A stretch of 64,000 nt of DNA from Echinostoma caproni (lineage: Eukaryota > Platyhelminthes > Trematoda > Plagiorchiida > Echinostomatidae): the NCBI GenBank assembly GCA_900618425.1, contig UZAN01039648.1, positions 39,609 to 103,608 on the forward strand, read 5' to 3'. Of the stretch, positions 36,312 to 47,401 are shown piece by piece (the stretch's first letter is position 1; every line of letters starts with the position of its first letter). Both the position numbers and the translations under genes were made by a program. The notes under the pieces are model-generated. The model was not told the origin of the DNA and searched no databases. It saw only the letters and a program-made list of their open reading frames with translations.

Positions 36312-38507
36312 CGGTCTTCCTATAGCGATTCAATCGGAGACTGAGACGACTTTGTGCAGAACGATAATTATCCAGACATCGTTATGAAGAGTGAAAAGTT
36401 CAGGAGCCCGGTAACTTAAATGAGAGGAAGATTTGACACGAACATCTTGATTCAATGTCGGTACAACTTAAAATGATGCCCGGACTACCTGATTTACCAC
36501 CAGGGTTAACTTGATTTGCAATAGTTATAGATAAGAAAGGTTGCGAGCTCATCCAAATCGTATTTATTGGTATTATCCCCTACAAAACAGTAAAGATTTA
36601 TTTGTTGAGGCAAATGAAATTTAAAAGTGTTTGGTAATTCCCTCTCCGAGTATAATTGAACCATGCGTCAAAAACTCGGAGTATGCTTATTGGGATTACC
36701 TTATAGATAGGCAACTAAGTTTGCACTGAAGAATTACCAACAACAGTTTATAGAAACGAAACCAGGTACTTTTATGATAATTAACTAGATAAGCTTGGAA
36801 TAAATCAGAGACCAAATGAATAATGTAAACGATACACCATGCACGCACATATGGGTAATTAAATGTCTAATAAATCATCGTTGTACTTCATCAAAAATTA
36901 AACGAGCCCATGATACGCCACCTTTCTGTGGAAATGATCTGATCTTATCGAATACTCAATCTGAGATATGTTTCAGAGACGCCTGTAGTGGTTCGTATGC
37001 ACTGTACCTGAAGCAAAACCATCAGATTTCTTGTCTCCAGCTGTTCTCCAACTATGACCAACGAGATAGGCCTAACCAAGTACCACCAGAACAGAGCTAA
37101 GCTTTGCACGAATAGCACGGTTCTATCAAGACGCTGTTGAAATTCGAGTAGCGTGGGCATACCTCAACCTTGACCAGTCAAGGAGATATCACCTGATCCA
37201 AAGCATAGAAACAGGAATAACAGCTTATAAGGCCCATGAATTTCCTCCATCAAGTCGAATTGAACGATTTGCATTAGTTATGATGAGCATATTTTAGAGG
37301 GGACTGAGAGCAACAATCAACGCGAGGCGTTTTTACATAGATGGGAAGGAGGCAAGAACGCTGTAAACTCCATTGTTCGGAGGACACCTCGAGCAACGCG
37401 TGAAAATGACTGCACATCAGGCCCGGGTGAATGAAGAGAGATGAGGGGTCACATGTCCAAAGACGTGTTTCACTTTGACGGATGACGAGACTGTGCGGAA
37501 GGAGCACAAACACAATGGTGCATGCTGACGGGAACAAACACAATCCAATGACAGAGGTTAATAGCTTTTGGGCCACTATATGATCCCAGCGGCGACGGCT
37601 TCCGTACTCGCTATACTGTGATATTGTGAAGAGCAATTTATTCGAGTTTGTTATTTGAGAAAAAAATATGGAAATCTTTGGTATGTTCACACAATAACAC
37701 TAAGGAAGTGAGTCAGTGAACGCAGACCAGGATTTTAGGAAATTTGTAGTCATGCTTTCGTAGATCATGTACGGGACGAATAGTGACACAATGGCTACTG
37801 GTGGCTCGGTTTGGGGTCATTGATCGGAGATGGAACGTAGGAGCTCACATGTGTGCGCGTGATTGTGTATGTGGAACACGGTTTAAGTTGTTAGTTAGTG
37901 TGACCCTCTAGATTTTTGTCAAATGACAAGTGATTGTTCTATCTGAATTTTTATACAAGCTCAATACAGTGATAGGGCGTTATCCAATCTGTTTTGGACA
38001 CAGGATTTGGCGTAAAATGTGAATGCTGATTGCTTTGATAACGGTAATGTTTAGACTCGGACCACTTTCGTTTGGCTGGGTGACTTGTGATGGAAATAAC
38101 GAAGGCATTCTACAGTTGGAATTGGTATTCACTGCCTACTAGTTGGCCCGAAATTGCGCCGCATGGTAGGGTCGATTTTCTCCTGCATTAACCCCAGCGA
38201 ATGGTGCCCCTAACGCACCGAGACTAATTGAGCTCACCCGTCAATTGGTTTTACGACCGAAATGGAAGATTATGATACGTTTCATTTACTCTATCCAAAA
38301 CGGTCCAAATGGAATGTTATGCTGTTAGGTTTAAAATAAATCAACACGAAGCGGTCGATACATCGTTTCCCAAAGTTTTGTTTCAATAAATTATAGATGC
38401 AACTGTTTGGCCGTCAGAGTTCAAAAGAATATGATCCAAGAATTCAGAGGCATAGTAATTAAGAAACATCAAACTACACTCATAATTGTTGGTGCATTCC
38501 TTCGTGA
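36312..38507. other. No clear gene
   Basis: A plus-strand stop-free stretch at 37076-37297 without a start codon has protein-like composition (RFYQDAVEIRVAWAYLNLDQ), and a minus-strand ORF of 138 codons at 37274-37690 follows. Neither matches a known family or has good splice borders. The last few hundred bases may contain more of the Penelope-like element. Confidence 0.35.
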
Positions 38508-39072
38508 AAAATATCATGGCAATGCCCATATTATCCGAAGCAATCACAGTCAAAGGTAGGAACTGCTCTTGTCGCTCCCCTTACAAGGACACGTAAGTGG
38601 TCATCTACTGAAGAGACGCTTGGCAAAGTAATCACACGAGAATGTCTAGCCACCACACTACGTACTACGTTCGCAACGCAATCAAAGCCCTGCACAAATT
38701 TCAAGAAAAAGCTATCCATCTTCCCTTCGTCTAGTTTTATGTACTTCTTCACTTGCAAATGTTCCGCAACTTATGTAGGACGAACAACTTGGCCGTTTTC
38801 AAAAAGGACAGGAGAACATAAACCGGCCTGGTTAGGCACGGGTTACAAGAAAACTATAATCAGAGTGATTTTGACGCATCTCACGTATACCAGGCACCAG
38901 ACAGACAGGGATCCATTTAAAGTCATAAACAAAGCACCTCGCAACATATCAAAGAAAGTTGGGTAATGCCACTTGACAACGGCAAAATCATTAGCAATCA
39001 AAATCCTGAACTCAACGCTATACAGACATTTGGAAATGTTAGAAGCATTATGGTTGCCTTGGCCTCGCTCCG
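38508..39072 (+). mobile_element. Penelope-like GIY-YIG endonuclease fragment
   Basis: Plus-strand translation gives the C-terminal part of a Penelope-like element. The segment before the nuclease (LATTLRTTFATQSKPCTNFK) leads into the nuclease core SFMYFFTCKCSATYVGRTT, with CKC and YVGRT as the PLE form of GIY-YIG. Then come SKRTGEHKPAWL, the HLTYTRHQ block, INKAPRNISK, and after one in-frame stop (38964-38966) the typical end TAKSLAIKILN...LEALWLPWP. The nuclease nicks target DNA for target-primed insertion. No reverse transcriptase precedes it within reach, so this is a 5'-truncated, inactive copy. It lies on the opposite strand from the RT fragment at 2946-3925, so they are separate insertions. 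Confidence 0.8.
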
Positions 39073-39334
39073 ACGTTCGTGACGAGAGGAAATATGACCT
39101 AATTGACGTCGTGATGACACAACATGGTGTGACACGTTCAATGCTAATAAGAATATTGGGATTTCCAAGTCACCTGACTTCGCCTTCCTTTCTCAAAGTG
39201 CTGCTATAAACAAAACACACAATGATGTTGTTTATAATTTAGCTGAATGAAATAATCACATTCAGTTCTAACCTATGTACCAACATACAACTCTAAATGC
39301 TCGAAGACGAAGTTAAGAAAGCAAGCTTTTTCAC

Positions 39335-39589
39335 CATACTGTTTGTCTTTTCATATTATTGTGGGAGGAAATGTTTGTATCGCATTCACTGTGAACTGAC
39401 ACTTCTTCACTTTGATCAAAACCACAATAAGAGGACGGAACAAAAGGTTTTCCGATAGGTAGTACACGAGCACGATATGCAGATGGCCGGGCAAGGAAAC
39501 CGTGAATAGTGTTCAGTGGTTGCAACTCGCAGAACCAAATATCAATATCCGACCACAGCTTACAAGTCATAATGTCCGCTATACTCAGA
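39335..39589 (-). CDS. Probable internal exon, unknown protein
   Basis: After a very good acceptor (tagtttatcccatctccacag; exon begins 39589 with one base of a split codon) the minus strand is open for about 84 codons. It runs to a donor-like ATG/GTGAAA (ends 39335) or, four bases earlier, ACA/GTATGG. The translation starts LSIADIMTCKLWSDIDIWFC and includes GFLARPSAYRARVLPIGKPF, then a hydrophilic, His/Ser-rich end. Its entry phase fits the exit phase of the exon candidate at 40702-41008, giving a continuous frame. No family recognised. Confidence 0.4.
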
Positions 39590-40701
39590 CTGTGGAGATG
39601 GGATAAACTAGATGTCACTCGAGGGCGATGCTTTTCTACAAATATATTTACAAATATATACAAATACATACACAAAGTAACAGACGTATTTATCGTTTGC
39701 GAGATACCTTTGATGAGGACCAGCCTTCAAGGAGTATTGTGCCGTCAAATGTCAAGTGAATGATGCATGGAATCCGACACCAGTCGCCAACAACTTCAAT
39801 TGGGGCCTTCATTAAACTGGTTGAATGGTTACCCGCTTCGACATGGTAGAGTATTTCTCACTAAATGGTTTGAGCGCCTGGAATTCTGCATGAAGGCTGG
39901 CGGAAAGCCCTTCTAAGCAATGTTATGCCTAGTTTTGTGTGACATATAAATCCTTTTCGCATGTTATCAAATTAATTCCTCATTATCAAATATTCTCGAT
40001 CGGTTGAAAGTGAGCTATCTGGATTCCCAGTTTCCAATTGCGTGTCGATTTTCTCGCCATGAATCCGTGGGTTTGTGAATCCGAATCCAGAGGTTAATGC
40101 ACCCACTTGTGACAGTTTTTCATGTAGCTGTGGATGAGTGGGTTTCTACCGAGGATAGCACGCTGTATTCCACACGCTATATCTTTAGGCCTGGTAACAT
40201 CGAGGTAGGTGCCAATTGTGTGACATTTTCAAGCCCAAGAATGACGTAAAAGCCAAGTTAGTGGTTTCACGACATGCTGACCTCACGATGCATCTGGTCT
40301 AATTCGCTTTTTCCTGTCGCTCTCTCTACATAAGAGAAAATCAATAGCACCATGCTAAGAAACTATTCGAAAACGTTATGACTTAACATTCATATCGGAC
40401 ACTTGCTACTACACGCACAAAATGTACCGATAACGCCCTTCATTCTTAATATAATTGTATGGGCTTATTGGCCTCCCCATTTTTCCAATAAAATGGCTTG
40501 TAAGTTTGCGCTCACTGAAGTGCGTACACGATCCACTGAAACTGGTTAGTCATACTGCTTTGGAAATTTTGACATCATTAGGCTATATCGGTGACTGACC
40601 GATCGCGTTGAAATGGTAACATAAAACGTCACCGGAACGTATCAGTTGGATTCGTTTCACCGTCTGTACCATTTATTTTTTGTAGAACAATCGCGGTTTA
40701 C

Positions 40702-41008
40702 CATGAACTGCACCACAACCAACCACGCGTTTTCAAGCATGGGGAGATCTGTTCGTTTATGATCTCAATCTGAGTATTATTCCCACAGTTTCCTGGGTGT
40801 TTGAGGTCGGGGAGAATGACTGACGCCAAAACAAAGGCAATCAGAAACACAATCCCAACTCCTTCGAGAGTTTTACAGATAATGTTTGCAATTATTCCAA
40901 TAACAACGGTACACTGCTGGAAACCAAAAATACATTGAATTGGCCAATCGCCCCAAGTGGTGTGATTGTACTTACTCGTGGCAGAATAGAATGATTGCAA
41001 ACTATTCA
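40702..41008 (-). CDS. Probable exon of a small membrane protein
   Basis: A 307-base minus-strand open segment lies between a good acceptor (aacgtttttcgttctctctggtgtcag; begins 41008) and an ATG/GTAAAC donor (ends 40702). Two hydrophobic stretches (CTVVIGIIANIIC and VGIVFLIAFVLASVIL) are followed by a cysteine-containing, presumably outer, segment with NNT sequon and CLKTRGWLWC. A transmembrane helix followed by a loop with a W/C pattern is reminiscent of claudin/PMP22-type tetraspan proteins, but the match is loose and I would not name it. It likely joins the exon candidate at 39335-39589. Confidence 0.42.
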
Positions 41009-44000
41009 CTGACACCAGAGAGAACGAAAAACGTTACATGCCTATCATTCTATGTGCACACGATTCCCTCTTGCAGTTTCTGGAAAACCGGATGCATTTT
41101 GTGGCAGGTTTTTTCATATATACGATGGATCTTTCATGGAGTTGTTTGTAAAATACATCCATAAACATAAATTGCTTACGGGGTGTTTGATGAAATTTAT
41201 AATAAAGATGATAAATATATTATAAGGATTGTTGCGATACTGAGTAATGGAGAAAATCAATAACGGGAATAAATTTCCAATTAAAAAGACATTCTCGTTA
41301 AATGGATTTCGGTCACGTTTTAGTTTGATTCAAATTATTGCATTTTTATGGCATTTTCATATTCCTATGTTCCCACGTTCTGTTGCGCAAACTTGAACTG
41401 TTCTTTCACTCATCTGGGCAATACTCTGCTCAAATATTCACCTCAAAACTGCCCCTAAAGCAGAATCAGGGCATTACACCGAACTCAAGAGCATTCTATG
41501 AATAAATCACCTTCATTTGATTCACGGGAGTTCACTGTTATCGTTAATCTTTCATGACATTCTCCATGTTAGAGTGAATGTCTTCTTGCTTACGTAGACA
41601 CAGGCATACTTCGAATCGAAGAATGAAGGGATCAGAGAAGACGGATAGGAAACTTATCCCATGGTGAGGTTTGGATATCTGTCACGCAAAGACAACATTC
41701 AATGGCGTAAACAGATTCCGTTTTTTGCACATACTAATAGCAGAACCAAATGAGCACTAAACGTTCAACATAGTAATCAGTCTGCCAGGTTTTGTACACA
41801 CTTTGCCACGCTCAACGCTCCCCTGAAGACATTCGTATCAGTCCACTACGTGCCATCATTTTTGAGAAATTCGCCTACCATTGTTTTATGCACAAAACTA
41901 TATCACTTCGTACCAATCTGTTTCACCAGATATTTTTATTTTTATTGAGACCATATCGTTATTGGGTTAATCACAATTTATTTCAAAACAAATGTGTTTA
42001 ACCTAAACAAGTGAAAAAGGAAAAAGATCAATTTGGTTTTATCAACAGAATAAATCAAAGGGGAAATAAAATGTTTTGGACGGGTGAAACGACTAATCGG
42101 CAATGTAAAGGTTTGTTTGGAACAGTGAGAGTTTGGATCGAAAATAGAACAAAAATCTTTTACATTTTCAAAGCAACATGAACATAGTCGGTGCAAACAA
42201 AACTTTAGCTTAACGAACTAGATATTACAAATTTTGTCTGTGATCTTCTTACATTAACAGAACAACTGGTTTTACCTTTCATTTCCAGAGAACTTATTGT
42301 TCCTATTATTGCAATACCGTATGCTGCATATCATAATTCTTTTGCTAGTTCTAATTTGATAAATTGCATGCACTACAGGTGAACGAGCGTTTATCAATCC
42401 TCGCTGTTCCACGGAAAAAAAATAAATTACCGCTATACACTTCTTATCAGCCGCAAAAATCAAGAAAAGAGAGTGAGTTAATTTGTCGTTTACCTACTTA
42501 CCTGGGAAAATAATCACGAATCAGGAATCATTTTCATGGATGAGTATACGTTTTCAGTGAACATGTAAATTGCTTTGATAGTGGCCATTAACTCCACGTG
42601 CATCCAGTCCGCGTGTCCATGTGCACTATGTTGTTAGAATGTGAAAAGGAAGAATATAATATATGGACATTTAGATAATTATGGTGGGTCAAATGAAAAA
42701 ATGTCTGTTGTTGTAGAATTAACAAAGACACTTAAAGTTGAGGAAACAAATCGCGAGAAGCAGGATTATAAAGTTGCACAATACATAAATTGACCGCAGA
42801 AAACCCGTCAACTGCGGATGATGGAACTTTGAAGATAATTAAACTGCGTTTAATCGGCGAAAATGTCATTGTGATAAATTCAGAAACTGCATAAAATTGA
42901 GATAGGAAGCTTGTGCAATAAGAAATGTACGTTACGTTTGTAACCACTATTAGTATATATATAATGAAGTAAATTAAAATGGTTAAGTGATAGTAACCTG
43001 GGCCAGGGAATACTTAAAATAGTGAAAGGAGGTGGTAGGAGGCGCTTACTAAAACAATGGTAACCGGATCACAAAGACTTTCTTACTCGAGCGACTGGCT
43101 TTCATAGGGCCGTGGCGAGCGTTGTAATGTGGCTAATTTTCCTTGGGCTTCATCGATACCACGCGAAGCCTTTATACCTCTATCCAGTGTCCGGCGTGCT
43201 GCTGTGCTTCAAGGAAGTTTACTCCCTCTAGATGCTCATTTTTTTCGAAGGTGGATAGTGGACTTTCCGCCTTTTCCACGTACAGGGAATTTTAGTTTAC
43301 TGATGAAGTTCAGTGTGACTGAGGATAACTGAATCGTTAAATCTGCTAAGGTTTCTCCGATGTGAGGAGCTGATTGTCTTCTGAACAGCATTAGGACAGA
43401 ACAGATGAACTCAAATACAGTACGGAGTCCACGACCGTTCCTCGATACTACATGGTTTCCTTCAATTGTCACGCTTGAACGGATTAATGGTTGAATTTCT
43501 TAATTCACTAGGCAGTACTTCCAGGCTACACAGAAGCTGAATTTGCATAGCAAGTTTCTCATTCGTACCATTTTGAAGCGTATGCCATACAAATTAGGAA
43601 ATGTGAATACTGCTCTACGCATGAACTGTCATCACCAGTGTGGCATTGTTCGACCTAGTCAATAATAAAATTTGGAATGATAATAATTTTATGTTACCAT
43701 TCCTAGAGGAACTGGATAATATTGTGTATCTTGTTGCGTTTTGTGTTGTTGGCTTTTGATGATACCCGATGCGTCATCCGTGAAATGGCGTTATGATGCT
43801 GCGGAAATGGGCCCGTTTTCAATTTTTTCTCCAGTCCGGAAAAAAACAATTGGTTCAAAAGTATGTCCATTGGTCACTCGAATGAACTGCATTTTGCAAA
43901 ACACCGCCCGACTTTCCCCATCAGTGTATTGTATGGCAGCCTTTTGATTATCCGCTTACCCGTTCCTGGAAATTGTATCTTTGTATATTTAAAAAAAAGA

Positions 44001-46411
44001 AGTAATACAAAGCGATAAGATAAAATCCCTCCGCTTGAAATCTGACTTCATTACCGAATGTAAAAATACCCCATACAATTTTCTTACCTGGTACAATGGT
44101 CCAGCAGGGTTATGAGATTCCAAGAAGCATTTGTTTTGATTGCAGCAGATAATGCATTATACATATTCCATTAATGGTTTCATTCAAATGGATTAACAAC
44201 AAATAATGTTTAAAAACATGTAAGCAGTTTTATTTGATCGTTATTCACTCATCAAAGCACCTCGTACCCTTTACTTACCGCTTGGACAGGTGTAATGCTT
44301 ATCCACTAGGAGGTCATTTACTTCTCTCCGGGGATTAATCGCTTGCACCTGTGAACAATGATATTTTTTGCCTTATATCGTGTTCCAAATTTGTTTTTTC
44401 CTCTGCGTCAGCCATCGAATATTACAATATTGCTCCTCTTGGTCTCCATGCTCCAGGGTTAATGCGCATGCAGCTAATACCTTAATAAAGTAATAGTGCT
44501 AGCACTCCGGGTTCTTTCAATGAGATCAGATGCACGAAAATAAATGATCCCTTTACCAAATCTACATTGACATATGGAATAGAAAACTGATTTATGCACA
44601 CTAGGTAATTTTACAGTTTGTCGGAACCCCTACTCTGGTCAAAATAAAGTGGTGACTACAGCTTGCCGTATGGCCTTTGCTAGGTACTCTCTTTAATGAG
44701 CTAATCACAAAAGCGATAAACATGAGGTATGCTTATGGATAACGTGTAAACAAACGGGTGTGCATGAATAAACATGAAACTTTTGTTACTAACGACGAAC
44801 AACGTGCTTCATAAACATGTATTCGTACACCTAAAGTATACTACGCTTGACTGGTCAGTGATATTAAATCTAAAATCTTTGCCTTTACGTGTAATAAACA
44901 CAAGTTGTAAACAAATCATTCCAATACCACATCGGAATGCAAAACATACGGTTCCGTCGGCTGTTGGACAAGTAGCATGAAGCTGCGGTTTGCACAATAT
45001 TCACTTATGAAACCTGTCCGAAAAAAAATTCTTGCGCTCAAAGATGTGACACAAACCCCGCTTATCCAAACTATCAGAGTCCTCCGTCGAGATGTGCATT
45101 CATTTTATCGCATCCTCCTTCACGTTACCTAGCCACAACGGTGGTTTTGTTCAGCGTTTTTCCCTCTGATGGGATTTGCAGATGAAGGGTCTAAACTAAG
45201 CTGTTTTTCACTCAAATATCGAATACCCTCAACCGCTCATGATGCTCTTGTAACATGAAAGTGTCCCTTACGGATGTGCAAGGTGAGCGGGATTTTCTAA
45301 ATTTCACAAAGGGGCAGATACATCCTTGGAATTCCCCGAGTACTGTTTGTTGTAAGAACGATAAATAGCTCCATCACTGGCTCAATCACCAAAGGTTTAC
45401 CAAAACAGATACGACCTCAGTCAAATCAGCCCCTTACTCTTTATCGTCTCATCGTTTGTCATAAGATGAGTCAGTCCCTAAGATCAATACAGTAATGGCC
45501 GACTATGATGCACTAAAATAATAACTTTCTGAGTGAATTCAGTTTTATTATATTTATCAACTCTACTATTGCTCTAGGTATGGACAATTAGTTATCCTCT
45601 GTTTACTTCGGTCTACCTAGTTTCTAGGAACATGATTGTCATGGCTTCTTTATTATTATTTGGAAAAAATGTTTACCTCAATATAAATACTGTTGTCTAT
45701 AAGAACCCTCAAATGTTTAACAGGGACCCATTGGTTCAGTTTTGATTAGACCTGTACTCATATCGCGGCATTAGCGTCGAACACTGCCTAAGTTATCTAA
45801 CGCTTTTAGCGTTTTCAAAATGACCTTTGGCTGTGCCTGAAGGAAAACGAGTTTCGGGATATGTGTATCGAATAATGTTCAAGGGATACAGACAAAATCT
45901 CAAGGAACTTCAGAATAGACAAAATCCAGAAGAGACATGTTAAAATGGCAACTATGGGATTGACCTTAAAGTTCGTGAAACGAGTATGAAAAAACATGTT
46001 AAAAATGAACACTCCGCATTTTCGGTGTTAATACATTGTTTTCCTTTAAATGTTGTACGTAATAAATATCGTAAAAATAGACATTGTCAAGTGCAACCAG
46101 AATAAAATCCTCGTGAAGGATGACGTTGGATCCTAAAATGAAAAGGGGATTGTTTTGTTTTAAACGTGAAAATCATTCAGTGTTCTCGTGGCGATTTTTT
46201 TACATTTCTTTTCATTGTTACTTCCTTTTAGTGAATATTCTAAAATACGGTGACTGTTATAATGTTCATAACATATCGATTTCTGTAGAGAAATATATTC
46301 ATCTACCTTTCTATTGCCGTGGGTAACTATTCTCAAGGCACGTTTACCTTCAAGTATCTCGGAGGAAAGGATCACAAGTCAATGAATATTTCATTTTGTG
46401 TGTGGTGGGCT
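41009..46411. other. Long non-coding stretch
   Basis: 5.4 kb with no supportable gene. If the minus-strand exons at 39-41 kb are real, this should contain upstream exons or promoter, but I cannot pick them out. A minus-strand ORF at 43236-43472 and its plus-strand overlap lie in a slightly GC-richer patch and may be repeat-derived. Confidence 0.4.
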
Positions 46412-46552
46412 GAATGATATAATTTTCAGAACGGGGAAAACGGCCAATCAAAGGACTGCCATTCAACACACAATGGGGAAAGTTACGCGGTGGTGGTGGG
46501 ATTCGAACACATCCCCTGGCTGATAGTTTGGTCACGCTACCACCACCGCCTA
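46412..46552 (-). repeat. tRNA-derived SINE (family B), minus copy
   Basis: On the minus strand: GGCGGTGGTGGTAGCGTGACC (A-box region), TGTGTTCGAATCCCACCACC (B box at plus-strand 46498-46508), then TTTCCCCATTG and the tail CCGTTCTGAAAATTATATCATT. Perfect 11-base complementary ends (46487-46497 with 46539-46549) form an acceptor-like stem. It shares head and tail with the plus copy at 28808-28910. Confidence 0.68.
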
Positions 46553-47054
46553 ACAACAACAGCACAGCTGAAACCAGAGCTTACGCTTACGCAGTAATAT
46601 TTAAAGTTTAGGAATATCAATTTTGTGTACTATTCGAAAGTAAAAAGCATGTCAGTTGTTATTCTTTCATTTTACTTTTGTAACGTGTTTTGGAATTGAA
46701 AGATTAGAGTTTGTATTGCCTTTTCGCTGTCGAAGTGCGGTTTGTAAATATCCACGGTCAATAGACCGAATGAGCTGCTCCAATATCGGTTTGTACAGCT
46801 GGGTCATTCGAAGGGTCACGATTGTTTCGGTCGGCTGTATGAGATTGAGACCAGATTAGAGGCGGTGGCTGGCCGACTTCATTCCCAGAAAGGAGGGATT
46901 GGATTGGACGGATGAAGCGTCATCTATAGGCAGCGCACATTGGTTGCAGACAATTTTATTGCTTGAGTTTTTTATTCCAGTTTTTCGACAGAAAAAACAA
47001 TGCATTTTTTTAATCAAATCGTGTTCGGTATTTTTTTCTGTTTTATTTCTGAAG
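46553..47054. other. Possible intron upstream of exon candidate
   Basis: Ends in a long pyrimidine tract (tatttttttctgttttatttctgaag). Short ORFs here overlap in three frames and are not convincing. Confidence 0.35.
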
Positions 47055-47233
47055 ATAATCTGCTCATCTCTTCTCACGTTTGCGAATATTCAAATTTAAT
47101 TATCCCACAGCCTTCACAAAAGCGGATAGCATACGGCTTCGGCAAACTTCGTCGTGACTGCGACTCAGATGGCTTTATCGGCATCTGCTCTAATCTGGAC
47201 TACCGCGAACACACAAAGTGGTGTTACTTTTAA
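47055..47233 (+). CDS. Possible terminal exon, unknown protein
   Basis: A strong acceptor (tttttttctgttttatttctgaag) opens a plus-strand frame to a stop at 47231-47233, followed by AATAAA at 47396-47401. The translation includes KRIAYGFGKLRRDCDSDGFI and ends with a cysteine-containing tail (ICSNLDYREHTKWCYF). Four cysteines in this short tail suggest a secreted or extracellular end, but no family is recognised. A second acceptor-like AG (cccacag, just before CCTTCACAAAAG) could shorten it. Confidence 0.35.
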
Positions 47234-47395
47234 AATAGGCATATGAACCGAGGAGAACAAAATTAATTATTCTTTTTAGTTCGTTCATGTATCAGTATTA
47301 ATTTATTTATTGGCTCTGATCAGTCTACTAATTTTTGGCTTTGTAAACCATAATTTTGAAAGACGCCTAATGGCTTTCATCAGAAACTGTAAGAT

Positions 47396-47401
47396 AATAA
47401 A
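47396..47401 (+). terminator. Poly(A) signal AATAAA
   Basis: Canonical hexamer about 165 bases past the stop of the exon candidate at 47055-47233. Such hexamers are common by chance in AT-rich DNA, so its weight depends on the exon. Confidence 0.3.

Noticed and set aside
39331..39763. Plus-strand ORF at 39509-39763 as a gene
   Set aside because: It lies antisense to the better-supported minus exon candidate with a strong acceptor.
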